Shown: piece by piece, positions 8,355 through 16,581 of the stretch
Position numbering within the stretch: position 1 is the first letter of the stretch
Layout: each line of letters begins with the position of its first letter
Origin: Marinococcus luteus
GTDB taxonomy: Bacteria; Bacillota; Bacilli; Bacillales; Marinococcaceae
DNA length: 64,000 nt
Direction: 5' to 3'
NCBI RefSeq assembly: GCF_900106595.1
Contig: NZ_FNNC01000003.1
Location: 186,001-250,000 of the forward strand
Notes under the pieces: model-generated
Database searches by the model: none
What the model saw: only the letters and a program-made list of their open reading frames with translations
Told to the model about the DNA's origin: nothing
Program-made: the position numbers and the translations under genes

Positions 8355-9422
8355 CTATTTTGTGTTTTCTGATGTTAAATATTCTTCTACTGCTTTCACT
8401 ACGTTTTCAGTAGAAGCATCGCCTCCAAGATCTTTCGTAACCGTTCCCTGTTTGATGACATATTCAATAGCGTTCATTAATGTTTGCGCTGCCGTGCTTT
8501 CTCCGAGATGCTCAAGCATCATTTGAGCTGTCCACAGCTGGCCGATCGGATTTGCCAGTCCCTGGCCTTCAATATCCGGGGCGGATCCATGCACCGGCTC
8601 AAACATGGATGGATATTTCCCGTTTATATTAATATTGGCAGCCGGAGCAATGCCGATGCTCCCCATCAAAGCGGCACCAATGTCTGTCAAAATATCTCCG
8701 AATAAATTGCTGCCGACAACAACATCCATCGTCTCCGGTTTGGTAACAAAGGCTGCCGCCAGAGCATCGATGTGTTCTGATCTGGTATCAATGCCAGGAT
8801 AGTTTTCCTTCACTTCGTTAAACACTTCATCCCAAAAAGGCATAGAAAACACGATTCCATTGGACTTTGTTGCAGAGGTAACGTGACCGCTGCGGTCTTT
8901 TCCCAGCTGAAAAGCATACTCCATGACTGCTTTTACTGCCTTTTTGGAAAATACATTATTTTGAATCGCAATTTCGTCTTCCCCGCTGTACATCCGGCCC
9001 CCGACTTCGCTGTACTCCCCCTCGCTGTTCTCTCTGACAACCATCAGATTAAACTGGTTCGGATTTGCAAGCGGAGAGGAAAGCCCTTCAAACTGGCGGG
9101 ATGGCCGCACGTTGATCTGCTGATCGAAGCCGCGGCGTATATTAATTAAAAGTCCCCACAGCGAAATATGGTCCGGCACGAGGTCCGGATGACCGACCGC
9201 TCCTAAAAACACGGCGTCAAAGGCTTCAAGCTGCTCTAAACCATCCTCCGGCATCATTCTGCCATGCTCAATGTAATAATCGCAGCTCCATGGAAATTCT
9301 GTAACATGCAGCTCGAAGTCTCCCTGCACTCTCTCAAGCGTTTTCAACACTCTCCAGGCAGCCGGTACCACCTCTTTGCCTATTCCATCTCCTGCAATTG
9401 ATGCAATCGTATATGTATTCAT
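8355..9422 (-). CDS. Tartrate dehydrogenase / decarboxylating D-malate dehydrogenase
   Basis: A 355-residue member of the isocitrate/isopropylmalate dehydrogenase family. It shows IAGDGIGKEVVPAA at the N-terminus, VRENSEGEYSEVGG, TSATKSNGIVFSMPFWDEV with the catalytic Lys, SNLFGDILTDIGAALMGSIG metal-binding aspartates, and EPVHGSAPDIEGQG nucleotide loop. The WGLLINIRRGFDQQINVRP stretch fits the tartrate/D-malate (TtuC/DmlA/YcsA) branch better than LeuB. It would convert D-malate to pyruvate and CO2 using NAD. Start chosen at ATG 9422, with AAAGGAG 8 nt upstream. Confidence 0.85.
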   Translation of the reverse strand: MNTYTIASIAGDGIGKEVVPAAWRVLKTLERVQGDFELHVTEFPWSCDYYIEHGRMMPEDGLEQLEAFDAVFLGAVGHPDLVPDHISLWGLLINIRRGFDQQINVRPSRQFEGLSSPLANPNQFNLMVVRENSEGEYSEVGGRMYSGEDEIAIQNNVFSKKAVKAVMEYAFQLGKDRSGHVTSATKSNGIVFSMPFWDEVFNEVKENYPGIDTRSEHIDALAAAFVTKPETMDVVVGSNLFGDILTDIGAALMGSIGIAPAANININGKYPSMFEPVHGSAPDIEGQGLANPIGQLWTAQMMLEHLGESTAAQTLMNAIEYVIKQGTVTKDLGGDASTENVVKAVEEYLTSENTK

Positions 9423-9627
9423 TTCTTCATCTCCTTTTCGTGTATGCACTTTCATTTTTCCATTTCTTTGTGCATTTGTCATCTTTTCTTTCTTTATCTC
9501 TCCACATGCTTTTAATAGTTAAAGCCTTTTTCATTTAAAAATAAACTCCTGACTCAAAAATTTTTTCTCAATTCAGGGACGATACTTCTCCTATTACTTA
9601 TACAGGACTTTTCAGCCATTTGCTCGT

Positions 9628-9652
9628 AAAAAAGAGCCTTTTTTCAGGCTCT
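9628..9652 (-). terminator. Terminator overlapping the stop codon of the homoserine dehydrogenase-like gene
   Basis: Stem AGAGCC / GGCTCT, with the TGA stop codon inside the loop, followed by a U-tract on the minus strand. Confidence 0.75.
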
Positions 9653-10663
9653 TTCACGTGCAAGGTGAATGACGTCTTTCCAGGCTGCGGCTGCGGCTCC
9701 TTCAGGTGATGACGCTCCGCCGGAAACGAGAACTCTTCCCATCGTGTCTGTGGAAAAAAGCACTGCTTTCTCGGCCCCGTCAACGTGGAAGAAAGGATGC
9801 TCTGTCGTGAGGAGTCGGGGTTCGACGGAGACTGTTGTTCCCTTTGCCGTTTTGTGCGCTTTCCCGACTAGTTTCCACTTTGTTTTTCCTTGTTCTGCCT
9901 GCTTCCATTCGGCATCGGAGAGCTGGTCCAGACCGCGTACCGCAATACTTTTCCAGGTTACTTCTGCCGCAAGGCAGGCTTTTGTGAGAAAATACATTTT
10001 CAGCGCCGTATCTTTTCCCCCAATATCCTCAGACGGGTCTGCCTCGGCTTTACCTTCTTTTTTTGCTATTTCCCACGCCTCCTGCAGCGTAATATTTTCA
10101 GCTGCGACCCTTGTCGCAATCATATTACTAGTTCCGTTCAGCAGCCCTTCGATTGTATGTACCTCTGCCCCGGCTAAGCTGTACAGGGCTGTATCCACAG
10201 TCGGAAGGGCAGCGGCAGACGCTCCGCTGTATTTTATTGATCTTCCAGACGCCTCAGCAAGCTCGTGCAGATCGTCCCAGGCAAAGGCGAGCGCTCCTTT
10301 GCTGACGCAGACAACATCTACCCCATGCTTTAACGCCGACTGCATGAGTGGCAGCCCCGATCCTCCGGTTAATGTATTTGTTTCTGCTGCATCAATAAAT
10401 ATATCCGCCTGGCTGTCCGCCCATAGCTGATCTACATTCCTCGGCGGCAGCGAGCCGTCATCCACACGGCCGGTTTCCGCTTTTGTGTGAAGCAGCTGTT
10501 CGGGATCCAGCCCGTCGCTGTGCACTACAACCCCGCTGCGGTCGAGCACAGCAGTAATTTTTATATGCACCCCGTACGTGTGCTTCCATTCTTTTTCTTT
10601 ATTCATTAATACACGGGCTGCTGCTTGTCCGACAGCCCCGAACCCGGATAAAACGATATTCAT
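9644..10663 (-). CDS. Homoserine dehydrogenase-family protein
   Basis: 339 residues with an N-terminal NAD(P)-binding motif (LSGFGAVGQAAARVL), the VVCVSKGALAF substrate-pocket strand and the homoserine dehydrogenase core GLLNGTSNMIATRV ... EADPSEDIGGKDTALKM. It lacks the C-terminal ACT regulatory domain of canonical Hom, so it is probably not threonine-feedback controlled through ACT. The reaction would be aspartate semialdehyde to homoserine, but a stand-alone ACT-less form outside a thr operon may have another substrate. A small CTGG..CCAG hairpin lies next to the ribosome site (about 10681-10699). Confidence 0.75.
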   Translation of the reverse strand: MNIVLSGFGAVGQAAARVLMNKEKEWKHTYGVHIKITAVLDRSGVVVHSDGLDPEQLLHTKAETGRVDDGSLPPRNVDQLWADSQADIFIDAAETNTLTGGSGLPLMQSALKHGVDVVCVSKGALAFAWDDLHELAEASGRSIKYSGASAAALPTVDTALYSLAGAEVHTIEGLLNGTSNMIATRVAAENITLQEAWEIAKKEGKAEADPSEDIGGKDTALKMYFLTKACLAAEVTWKSIAVRGLDQLSDAEWKQAEQGKTKWKLVGKAHKTAKGTTVSVEPRLLTTEHPFFHVDGAEKAVLFSTDTMGRVLVSGGASSPEGAAAAAWKDVIHLARERA

Positions 10664-10845
10664 ATATTCCCATCCCTTCCCTGGCTTTAAAGCCCAGGCC
10701 CCGTGCTCTTATCAGCAGGGTATCTTTATTATACTAGAGAATTTTTCAGTATTGAGCACCTTTTTTGAATAACAGTAGGCAGGAGGCGTATAATTTTTTA
10801 TGACTCAATTACCAGCAGGACGTGTCATATAAAGGAGAGATTTTC

Positions 10846-11877
10846 ATGCCAGCATTTAAAGATATGCCGCTTTCGGTATTAAACTTATCCCCTGTAAACG
10901 AAGGGGAAACACCGGGAGATTCATTTGCAAAAAGCCTCGAGTTGACTCAGCATGCCGAAAAACTTGGCTACAACCGCTTATGGGTCGCAGAGCACCATAA
11001 CATGGAAGGGATCGCAAGTTCGGCCACTTCTGTATTACTCAGCTACCTGGCCGGAGGAACGTCAAGCATCCGTCTCGGCTCGGGCGGTATTATGCTCCCC
11101 AATCACGCCCCGCTCGCGATTGCTGAACAGTTCGGCACACTCGAAAGCCTGTATCCCGGACGTATTGATTTAGGACTTGGCAGAGCACCGGGTACTGATC
11201 AAACGACAGCGGCAGCTCTTCGCCGCCATGTAAACAGCGGCGATGACTTTCCAGCCCGCCTCGAAGAACTGCAGAGATATTTCCAGGACCCGGCCAATAT
11301 GGCCATCCCTCCGCAGGTAAAAGCTGTGCCGGGCGCCGGCCTGGATATTCCTATCTGGCTGCTTGGCTCCAGTGGTTTCAGCGCCCAGCTTGCCGGACAG
11401 CTTGGACTTCCATACGCCTTCGCCGGCCACTTTGCGGCCGAGAATATGAAAGCAGCCCTGCAGCTGTATTTGGATTCATTCCAGCCGTCTGTGGTGCTCG
11501 ATGAGCCTTACGCCATGACCGGCATCAACGTGATCGCCGGCGAAACAGACGAGGAAGCCGATTACCTTGGCACTACGATGAAACAGCAGTTTCTCAGCTT
11601 AATCCGCAACCGTCCGGGAAAAATACAGCCGCCGGTAGAGGATATGGACGCGCTGTGGACATCGCAGGAAAAAGCGATGATGGCACGCTGGGACGCTGGT
11701 ACTATCCAGGGTGGACCCGAATCCGTGCGCCAGCAGCTTGAAGATTTTTCTTCGAGTGTCCCGGTTCATGAAATTATGATCAGCGGCAGTGTGTACGACC
11801 AGGCCAAACGCCTTCGTTCCTATGAGCTCATTAAAGAAGTACAAAAACAATCAACCGCTGCTACCGCTTCCATCTAA
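10846..11877 (+). CDS. Luciferase-like (LLM class) flavin-dependent oxidoreductase
   Basis: A 343-residue protein of the bacterial luciferase-like monooxygenase family, group of B. subtilis YceB/YvbT. It carries [12 protein letters not shown], the [16 protein letters not shown] strand, [19 protein letters not shown] and a [20 protein letters not shown] segment, which line the FMN/F420 barrel in this family. Start at ATG 10846 with GGAG 8 nt upstream. Substrate unknown. Confidence 0.88.
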   Translation: MPAFKDMPLSVLNLSPVNEGETPGDSFAKSLELTQHAEKLGYNRLWVAEHHNMEGIASSATSVLLSYLAGGTSSIRLGSGGIMLPNHAPLAIAEQFGTLESLYPGRIDLGLGRAPGTDQTTAAALRRHVNSGDDFPARLEELQRYFQDPANMAIPPQVKAVPGAGLDIPIWLLGSSGFSAQLAGQLGLPYAFAGHFAAENMKAALQLYLDSFQPSVVLDEPYAMTGINVIAGETDEEADYLGTTMKQQFLSLIRNRPGKIQPPVEDMDALWTSQEKAMMARWDAGTIQGGPESVRQQLEDFSSSVPVHEIMISGSVYDQAKRLRSYELIKEVQKQSTAATASI

Positions 11878-11880
11878 TAA

Positions 11881-11927
11881 AAAAGGCCGCGTCTGTTTGC
11901 TTTAAAGCAACAGGCGCGGCTTTTTTT
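11881..11927. terminator. Bidirectional terminator
   Basis: Long hairpin with GCCGCG / CGCGGC outer stem and CTGTTTGCTTT / AAAGCAACAG inner stem, flanked by A- and T-runs, between convergent genes. Confidence 0.88.
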
Positions 11928-12543
11928 ATTTCGGGCGTTCAAGCGTAAATAATTCCCCAAGCTTGGAATAATCGTTTCCTGCAAGACGCGCGACCGGCTT
12001 CAGCTTATCGGGCAAAATATAATTATGTTCACTGTCATATACACCCTCTGAAACATGAATACATACAATCTCTGCAAATATAACATCCTGAGTAATTTTC
12101 CCTTCGGCATTTTGAAGCGGTACGTGCTTGTGCAGCCGGCATTCAAAGCGGATATTCGCTTCCTCAATGCCCGGAACATCCACCATTTTACTCGGCACCG
12201 TATGTAGGACAGTGTGCTCCAGTTCGTTTTCCTCCGGAGGAAGCGTTGCTGCCGTAATGTTTAAATCCTCTACAATACCTTCATCGCTTATGTGTATCAC
12301 CAATTCTTCACGGTCTAAAATATTTTTTGCACTGTCCTTGGGTTTCCCGTCTTTTCTCGTAATAGATATCATTAATACCGGCGGGTCCGGGCTTACCGCA
12401 TTAAAAAAGCTGAACGGCGCTGCGTTTAATGTTTCGTCTTCTGCCATTGTAGTAACGAAGGCTATTGGACGGGGTATGACCGAGCCTGTCAGCAGCTTAT
12501 ACACTTCTTTTACCGGCAGCTCATCTGGATGCAGTTCATGCAT
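11926..12543 (-). CDS. Flavin reductase-family (DIM6/NTAB) FMN-binding protein
   Basis: 205 residues from the ATG at 12543, chosen because AAAGGAG lies 10 nt upstream. The core SVIPRPIAFVTT ... NAAPFSFFNAVSPDPPVLMISI is the split-barrel FMN-binding flavin reductase signature. These proteins reduce flavins or bind FMN to serve partner oxygenases; the LLM-type oxidoreductase encoded convergently next door is a conceivable partner, but no operon links them. Confidence 0.82.
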   Translation of the reverse strand: MHELHPDELPVKEVYKLLTGSVIPRPIAFVTTMAEDETLNAAPFSFFNAVSPDPPVLMISITRKDGKPKDSAKNILDREELVIHISDEGIVEDLNITAATLPPEENELEHTVLHTVPSKMVDVPGIEEANIRFECRLHKHVPLQNAEGKITQDVIFAEIVCIHVSEGVYDSEHNYILPDKLKPVARLAGNDYSKLGELFTLERPK

Positions 12544-12628
12544 AGTATACAGTCTCCTTTTTTCGAATATTTTATACGTATTCCCCACCGGGCTCCACTT
12601 CAAAAGAACTGCCGAAAAATAATTTCAC

Positions 12629-12656
12629 TTGGAATTTTGCTTGCAGTTGATATAAT
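12629..12656 (+). promoter_or_regulatory. Promoter of the VOC gene
   Basis: TTGGAA-N16-TATAAT, about 30 nt before the ATG at 12687. Confidence 0.6.
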
Positions 12657-12686
12657 AAAACAGTGCGTCTAAAGGAGAGTATAAAA

Positions 12687-13049
12687 ATGATAGGAAAAAT
12701 TGCCTCAACGGCTGTATATGTAGAAGATCAGCAGCGGGCAAAAGAATTCTGGACAGAAAAAATAGGTTTTGAAGTCCGGAGCGAAGACCCACTCGGCCCA
12801 AACGCCTACCGGCTGGAGGTCGCAGCTCCAGGAGCAGAAACAGCGCTCGCCATCTATCCTAAGTCATACGTTTTGAACTGGCAGGAGCTGAAACCATCGA
12901 TTGTTTTTGAGTGCGATAACGTGCACGCTTCCTACCAGTGGATGAAAGCCCAGAATATTGTTTTTGACGAAGAACCAACAGAGATGAATGGAATTACTTA
13001 TGCAAGCTTTCGCGATGAAGACGATAATGTATTCCTGTTAAAAAGCTGA
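12687..13049 (+). CDS. VOC-family (glyoxalase-like) protein
   Basis: 120 residues forming one pair of beta-alpha-beta-beta-beta units of the vicinal oxygen chelate fold: STAVYVEDQQRAKEFWTEKIGFEV at the start and FRDEDDNVFLLKS at the end. It probably dimerises to build the metal site. Such small VOC proteins in bacilli include antibiotic-binding and lyase types; the substrate is unknown. Start at ATG 12687 (AAAGGAG upstream). Confidence 0.82.
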   Translation: MIGKIASTAVYVEDQQRAKEFWTEKIGFEVRSEDPLGPNAYRLEVAAPGAETALAIYPKSYVLNWQELKPSIVFECDNVHASYQWMKAQNIVFDEEPTEMNGITYASFRDEDDNVFLLKS

Positions 13050-13080
13050 GAAGCGCTGCCGATACGGCAGCGCTTCTTTT
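13050..13080 (+). terminator. Terminator of the VOC gene
   Basis: Perfect 11-bp stem GAAGCGCTGCC / GGCAGCGCTTC with a 5-nt loop and TTTT, directly after the stop codon. Confidence 0.88.
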
Positions 13081-13615
13081 ATGCCTCCGTCCAGTCATCG
13101 GCTGTCATGCCGTATATATCTACATCCTCGTACCGGCTCCACTTCCAGATGTCCTGGCGCAGCGTGCCTTCATAACGCATTCTAATTCGCTTTAACACCC
13201 CGGCCGAAGCCTGGTTTTTACTCATGATAGGAGCCGTCAACCGGTTCGCCTTCAATGTGCGGAAGCTGAAGTCCCGTACCAGCGCCGCTGCTTCACTCAT
13301 ATAACCGTTCCCCCAGTAGTCCGCGCCGAGCCAGTATCCAAGCTCACCGCGCCGGTGTTCAGGCTGCATGCGCACCGTGATGTTTCCCATTAATTCGTCT
13401 TCATCTTTTTTAGTTACCGCAAATGGAAAACGGGACCCTTCTTCGATCCAGCCTGGATGATGCCCGATCCACCACCGTGCATCTTCTTCCGTATAAGGAT
13501 ATGGAAGCTCCAGGGTTGTTTTCGCAATATGGTAGTTATTTGCAAGGTCTGCTAATACGTTTATATCCTTTTCTGAAAAAGGCCTTAAAAGCAGCCGGCT
13601 GCTTTCTAGCTGCAC
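13079..13615 (-). CDS. GNAT N-acetyltransferase (RimJ/RimL type)
   Basis: 178 residues beginning MQLESSRLLLRPFSEKD and containing GELGYWLGADYWGNGYMSEA and a KNQASAGVLKRIRMRYEG segment: the acetyl-CoA binding and C-terminal motifs of the RimJ/RimL branch. The start is GTG (13613-13615) with AGGGGGA 7 nt upstream. It follows the S66 peptidase gene by 14 nt and is likely co-transcribed. Substrate unknown. Confidence 0.85.
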   Translation of the reverse strand: MQLESSRLLLRPFSEKDINVLADLANNYHIAKTTLELPYPYTEEDARWWIGHHPGWIEEGSRFPFAVTKKDEDELMGNITVRMQPEHRRGELGYWLGADYWGNGYMSEAAALVRDFSFRTLKANRLTAPIMSKNQASAGVLKRIRMRYEGTLRQDIWKWSRYEDVDIYGMTADDWTEA

Positions 13616-13629
13616 GATGATTCCCCCTG

Positions 13630-14640
13630 CTAAGATTTTCTCATTGTCATTTCAGCCTGGCCGCGGTCAAAACGGAGATTGGCAAATGCCCCATTAATAA
13701 ATGTCCACTGCGGAGGCATGTGGCCTATATCAGCGTTGTACCAGACAGGAAGACGACCCCCGAACAGTTCCTTCAGGCTGTCCTCCATGGTAAATCCTTC
13801 TGTGTCATTGTATCCTTCGGGCCGGCCTACAAGTAAGCCGGCAGCGTTATCCAGCCAGCCGGCCTGCTGCAGCTGCCACAGGGAACGGTGAATTTCTGCT
13901 GCATCCATGCCTGTGGATTCCAGATACCAAATGACTTTTTCTGAACGCCACTCCTGTACCCGGTCCAAAGGGGTGCCGACAAGGCGCGGCAGCGTATTCA
14001 GACACCCGCCGAGCAGACGACCGCTCAATTCATCCGTATTCGCCCCTTCAAGATGCTTCCAGGATGTCTGCGTATCCAGCACAAACCCTGAGCCGGGCTG
14101 CTCAAACGCCTTCTTCCAGGACGACTGATAATGCGAGCTTGAGTGCTGGTAAATGGCTTCGCCCTGCGGAGCTTTTAAAGCCCGCTCCCATTTTTTCGTC
14201 ACGTCGTCCCAGATAGGCGCAGCCAGATCAAACAGATTCGTGCCATGGGCCGAGGCCGTTCCGGTCATCATTGTGTAGGCGAAGGCAAGCGTGCTCGTAT
14301 CAGAATAGCCGAGAATCCAGGTGGGCGGCAGCTCACGCAGCCATTCCCATTCCAGCAGCGGCAGAATATCTACGATTCTCTCCCCGCCCCACGGAGGCAT
14401 TACTACTTGAATTTCCGGATCTGCCAGTGCCATCATCAGCTCCTCGGCTCTTTGAAAACGGTCGGCACTTGCTGCCTTTTGCTGCTGCCAGGCCGTTTCT
14501 CCCACCCGGACGTGAAACCCTCTCGTCTGGACTTTTTCCACTGCCTGCTGAAGTACCCCGTGTAAAGATGCAGGCACTCCGCTCGATGGCGCTGTTACAT
14601 AAATTGTATCTCCCTTTTTTAGAGCTTCAGGGTACTTCAT
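13630..14640 (-). CDS. S66-family peptidase (LD-carboxypeptidase / MccF-like)
   Basis: 336 residues. The catalytic Ser sits in ILGYSDTSTL, the Glu in VIWYLESTGMDAAEIHRSL and the His in IGHMPPQWTFINGA, the triad of the S66 family. S66 enzymes include LdcA, which trims L,D bonds in recycled murein tetrapeptides, and MccF, which cleaves microcin C-type acyl-adenylates; the long N-terminal Rossmann-like domain with VMPPWGGERIVDILPLL is common to both. No signal peptide, so it is cytoplasmic. Its downstream acetyltransferase partner echoes the MccE/MccF detoxification pairing, but that parallel is inference only. Confidence 0.85.
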   Translation of the reverse strand: MKYPEALKKGDTIYVTAPSSGVPASLHGVLQQAVEKVQTRGFHVRVGETAWQQQKAASADRFQRAEELMMALADPEIQVVMPPWGGERIVDILPLLEWEWLRELPPTWILGYSDTSTLAFAYTMMTGTASAHGTNLFDLAAPIWDDVTKKWERALKAPQGEAIYQHSSSHYQSSWKKAFEQPGSGFVLDTQTSWKHLEGANTDELSGRLLGGCLNTLPRLVGTPLDRVQEWRSEKVIWYLESTGMDAAEIHRSLWQLQQAGWLDNAAGLLVGRPEGYNDTEGFTMEDSLKELFGGRLPVWYNADIGHMPPQWTFINGAFANLRFDRGQAEMTMRKS

Positions 14641-14711
14641 GCTCCACCTGCTTTCTTTACCTGATTTTTTCGAACAAGCACAATGCTCTGCCGTTTTTAT
14701 TCAACAGAATA

Positions 14712-14740
14712 TTGGGAAAAATTTTTAGCTGTGATACAAT
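14712..14740 (+). promoter_or_regulatory. Promoter of the DMT transporter gene
   Basis: TTGGGA-N17-TACAAT, with the -10 inside the left arm of a dyad at 14733-14756. Confidence 0.6.
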
Positions 14741-14756
14741 AACCAAATATTGTATC
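14733..14756. promoter_or_regulatory. Operator-like dyad over the DMT transporter promoter
   Basis: Perfect inverted repeat GATACAAT-N8-ATTGTATC covering the -10 and transcription start. Placement and symmetry suggest a repressor binding site for this transporter gene; the regulator is not encoded nearby. Confidence 0.5.
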
Positions 14757-14773
14757 GAAGGTGGTCCTCGTAA

Positions 14774-15718
14774 ATGAAAGCTATTTTGCTGGGCCTTACA
14801 GCAGCCCTCTTTTTTTCTGTCACGTTTGTTTTAAACCGTTCGATGGAGCTTTCCGGCGGGCACTGGGCCTGGAGTGCCTCGCTTCGTTATTTTTTTATGC
14901 TGCCCATGCTTATCGCAATCGTCGGAGCACAAAAGCGGCTGCGCCCCGTTTTCCATCATCTCCGCACCCGTCCTTCAGAGTGGCTTCTTTGGAGCACAGT
15001 CGGATTTGGACTTTTTTATGCGCCTATCGCTTTTTCCACCGTATACGGTCCCGGCTGGCTTGTCGCCGCTACTTTTCAAATCACTATCATTGCCGGGTCG
15101 CTGCTTGTGCCCTTTTTACATAAAACCTCCGGATTTAAGCAGCGCATCCCAATCCAGAGCATACTGATCTCTTTAGTGATTCTTGCAGGAGTGTTTATTA
15201 TGCAGGCTGAACATGCTTCAGCGGTTCCTTTCCTGAATGTCTGGCTCTGCGTTCTTCCACTGCTTTTGGCTGCCTTTGCCTACCCGCTTGGCAACCGGAA
15301 AATGATGCATGTAGCCGGAAACGGGCTCACTACTTTCCAGCGGGTGCTTGGCATGACTATTGCGAGCATGCCCTTTTGGATTATTTTAGCACTGTATGGA
15401 GCTTCCGTACACGGTCTTCCTGGCAGGTCTCAGATTTCCCAGTCCTTTATCGTTGCCGTTTCCTCCGGCATCATCGCTACCGTTCTGTTTTTTTATGCCA
15501 CAGAACTGGTAAAAAACGATACTGCTAAATTAGCCGGCGTCGAAGCCACTCAGTCAGGGGAAGTGCTGTTTGCCCTTATCGGCGAAATGCTTCTGCTTCA
15601 TACAGCATTACCTTCGACCTTGACGTTCTCCGGCATGGCGCTCGTGCTCGCAGGAATGATTCTTCACAGCCTCCGCGCCGCTTTGGCAGCGAGAAAAATG
15701 AAAACTATACAAACTTAA
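14774..15718 (+). CDS. DMT-superfamily (EmrE-type) membrane transporter
   Basis: 314 residues with about ten transmembrane helices in two EamA-like halves. Begins MKAILLGLTAALFFSVTFVL, with NRSMELSGGHWAWSASLRY after the first helix, as in the multidrug-resistance efflux branch of the drug/metabolite transporter superfamily. C-terminal half has VEATQSGEVLFALIGEML. Ligand unknown. Start supported by GGTGG 9 nt upstream. A dyad over the promoter suggests inducible expression. Confidence 0.85.
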   Translation: MKAILLGLTAALFFSVTFVLNRSMELSGGHWAWSASLRYFFMLPMLIAIVGAQKRLRPVFHHLRTRPSEWLLWSTVGFGLFYAPIAFSTVYGPGWLVAATFQITIIAGSLLVPFLHKTSGFKQRIPIQSILISLVILAGVFIMQAEHASAVPFLNVWLCVLPLLLAAFAYPLGNRKMMHVAGNGLTTFQRVLGMTIASMPFWIILALYGASVHGLPGRSQISQSFIVAVSSGIIATVLFFYATELVKNDTAKLAGVEATQSGEVLFALIGEMLLLHTALPSTLTFSGMALVLAGMILHSLRAALAARKMKTIQT

Positions 15719-15745
15719 TCTTATTTTTGTAGAAAGGAGCTTTCA

Positions 15746-16036
15746 ATGAAAAAAGAAAAATATTTTACCCCTACAGAAATCAACGCCTTTACCAGATGCT
15801 CTGAGCAATGGCGTTTGGATAAAACTCTTAAGCAGAATAAAATCCTTTTAGACGACGAACAAAAACAAATACGGGAGCAGCGATTCAGCCGCGGAAACAA
15901 GGCACACGAAAAATTTAATCAAACCCAGCGGCCCGGTATTGGTTTTTTCCGTCTGTTAGCTGCTTTAGGAGCAGCATTGCTCGCCGGAGGAGGTATATTT
16001 TGGGCATTTTCCATATGGTCCTCTTTGTTTTTCTGA
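15746..16036 (+). CDS. Cas4-like nuclease, N-terminal part of a frameshifted gene
   Basis: 96 residues, start supported by AAAGGAG. It begins KYFTPTEINAFTRCSEQWRLD, with the N-terminal Cys of Cas4-type Fe-S nucleases, then RFSRGNKAHEKF with the conserved RecB-family His. A transmembrane segment follows (about residues 68-90, LLAALGAALLAGGGIFWAF) and the frame closes at a TGA at 16034-16036. The rest of the nuclease continues in the -1 frame from the ORF at 16000, overlapping this one by 37 nt. The catalytic D/E/K residues are all in that second part, so neither half alone can be active. Confidence 0.7.
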   Translation: MKKEKYFTPTEINAFTRCSEQWRLDKTLKQNKILLDDEQKQIREQRFSRGNKAHEKFNQTQRPGIGFFRLLAALGAALLAGGGIFWAFSIWSSLFF

Positions 16037-16491
16037 CGATCTTTGCATGTTTTTTCATTTATAGAATATTCAGAGGAGCAAATAAGGTCGTTTACAGGGA
16101 CAAAAAGGGAACTTATGCTCCAATTCTTGAAAATCATCAATGGAAAATCCGGGGCAAACCGGATCTCATTTTGAAAAATAATTGGTATGTGACTGTTGGA
16201 GAAAAGAAATCCGGCATATCAGCTAAAAACAGCCCGCGCTTTCATGACCAGATGCAATTGACAGCTGGTTTTGTCCTGGCTGAACAGTACGGCACCGTCC
16301 GCGGGGGTTATTTATATTATCGCAACAAGAGCTTTTACATAAAAAACACGACACGGCAGCGGCAAAAATTAGCAGACATTCTCGAATATATGGAGACTTC
16401 GGAAAAGGGCGGACCAGTTCCTGTGAACCCTTCCAAAGTAAAATGCCGATCCTGTATTTACCGGAAGAAGCAATGTACTTTTTCTAAATAA
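16000..16491 (+). CDS. Cas4-like nuclease, C-terminal part of a frameshifted gene
   Basis: Continues the gene at 15746 in the -1 frame. After a second hydrophobic segment (FVFLTIFACFFIY) come the PD-(D/E)XK nuclease elements: IRGKPDLIL (metal-binding Asp), VTVGEKKSG (Glu and Lys), HDQMQLTAGFVLAEQYG (Gln motif), and the cysteine cluster CRSCIYRKKQC that would complete a 4Fe-4S site with the Cys in the first part. The nominal TTG start at 16000 has no ribosome site. Joining the frames at TTTTTC near 16028-16033 gives a protein of about 248 residues with a membrane hairpin between the two nuclease parts. There is no CRISPR array or cas1/cas2 here. Confidence 0.7.
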   Translation: MGIFHMVLFVFLTIFACFFIYRIFRGANKVVYRDKKGTYAPILENHQWKIRGKPDLILKNNWYVTVGEKKSGISAKNSPRFHDQMQLTAGFVLAEQYGTVRGGYLYYRNKSFYIKNTTRQRQKLADILEYMETSEKGGPVPVNPSKVKCRSCIYRKKQCTFSK

Positions 16492-16577
16492 AAGTTCCTG
16501 GTGCCTGAACTTAATTACCATGGCGGTATAATAAATATCACCTCAATAATTACCGTTCAAAAGACTCCAGGAACTTT
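16491..16577. repeat. 11-bp inverted repeat spanning the convergent gap
   Basis: AAAGTTCCTGG at 16491-16501 and CCAGGAACTTT at 16567-16577 are perfect inverted copies around 65 nt. It lies between the nuclease gene and the convergent mqnD gene. It could be a long terminator stem or the ends of a miniature element; there is no strong T-run. Confidence 0.45.
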
Positions 16578-16581
16578 CTGT

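Noticed and set aside
9669-10430. Long plus-strand ORF (253 codons) inside the homoserine dehydrogenase gene
   Set aside because: It is antisense to a well-supported gene, rich in Ser/Ala from reversed codons, and has no ribosome site.
10822-10845. GTG start for the LLM oxidoreductase
   Set aside because: The ribosome site GGAG lies after it and serves the ATG at 10846.
15746-16491. CRISPR-Cas locus around the Cas4-like gene
   Set aside because: No repeat-spacer array and no other cas gene occur in the window.
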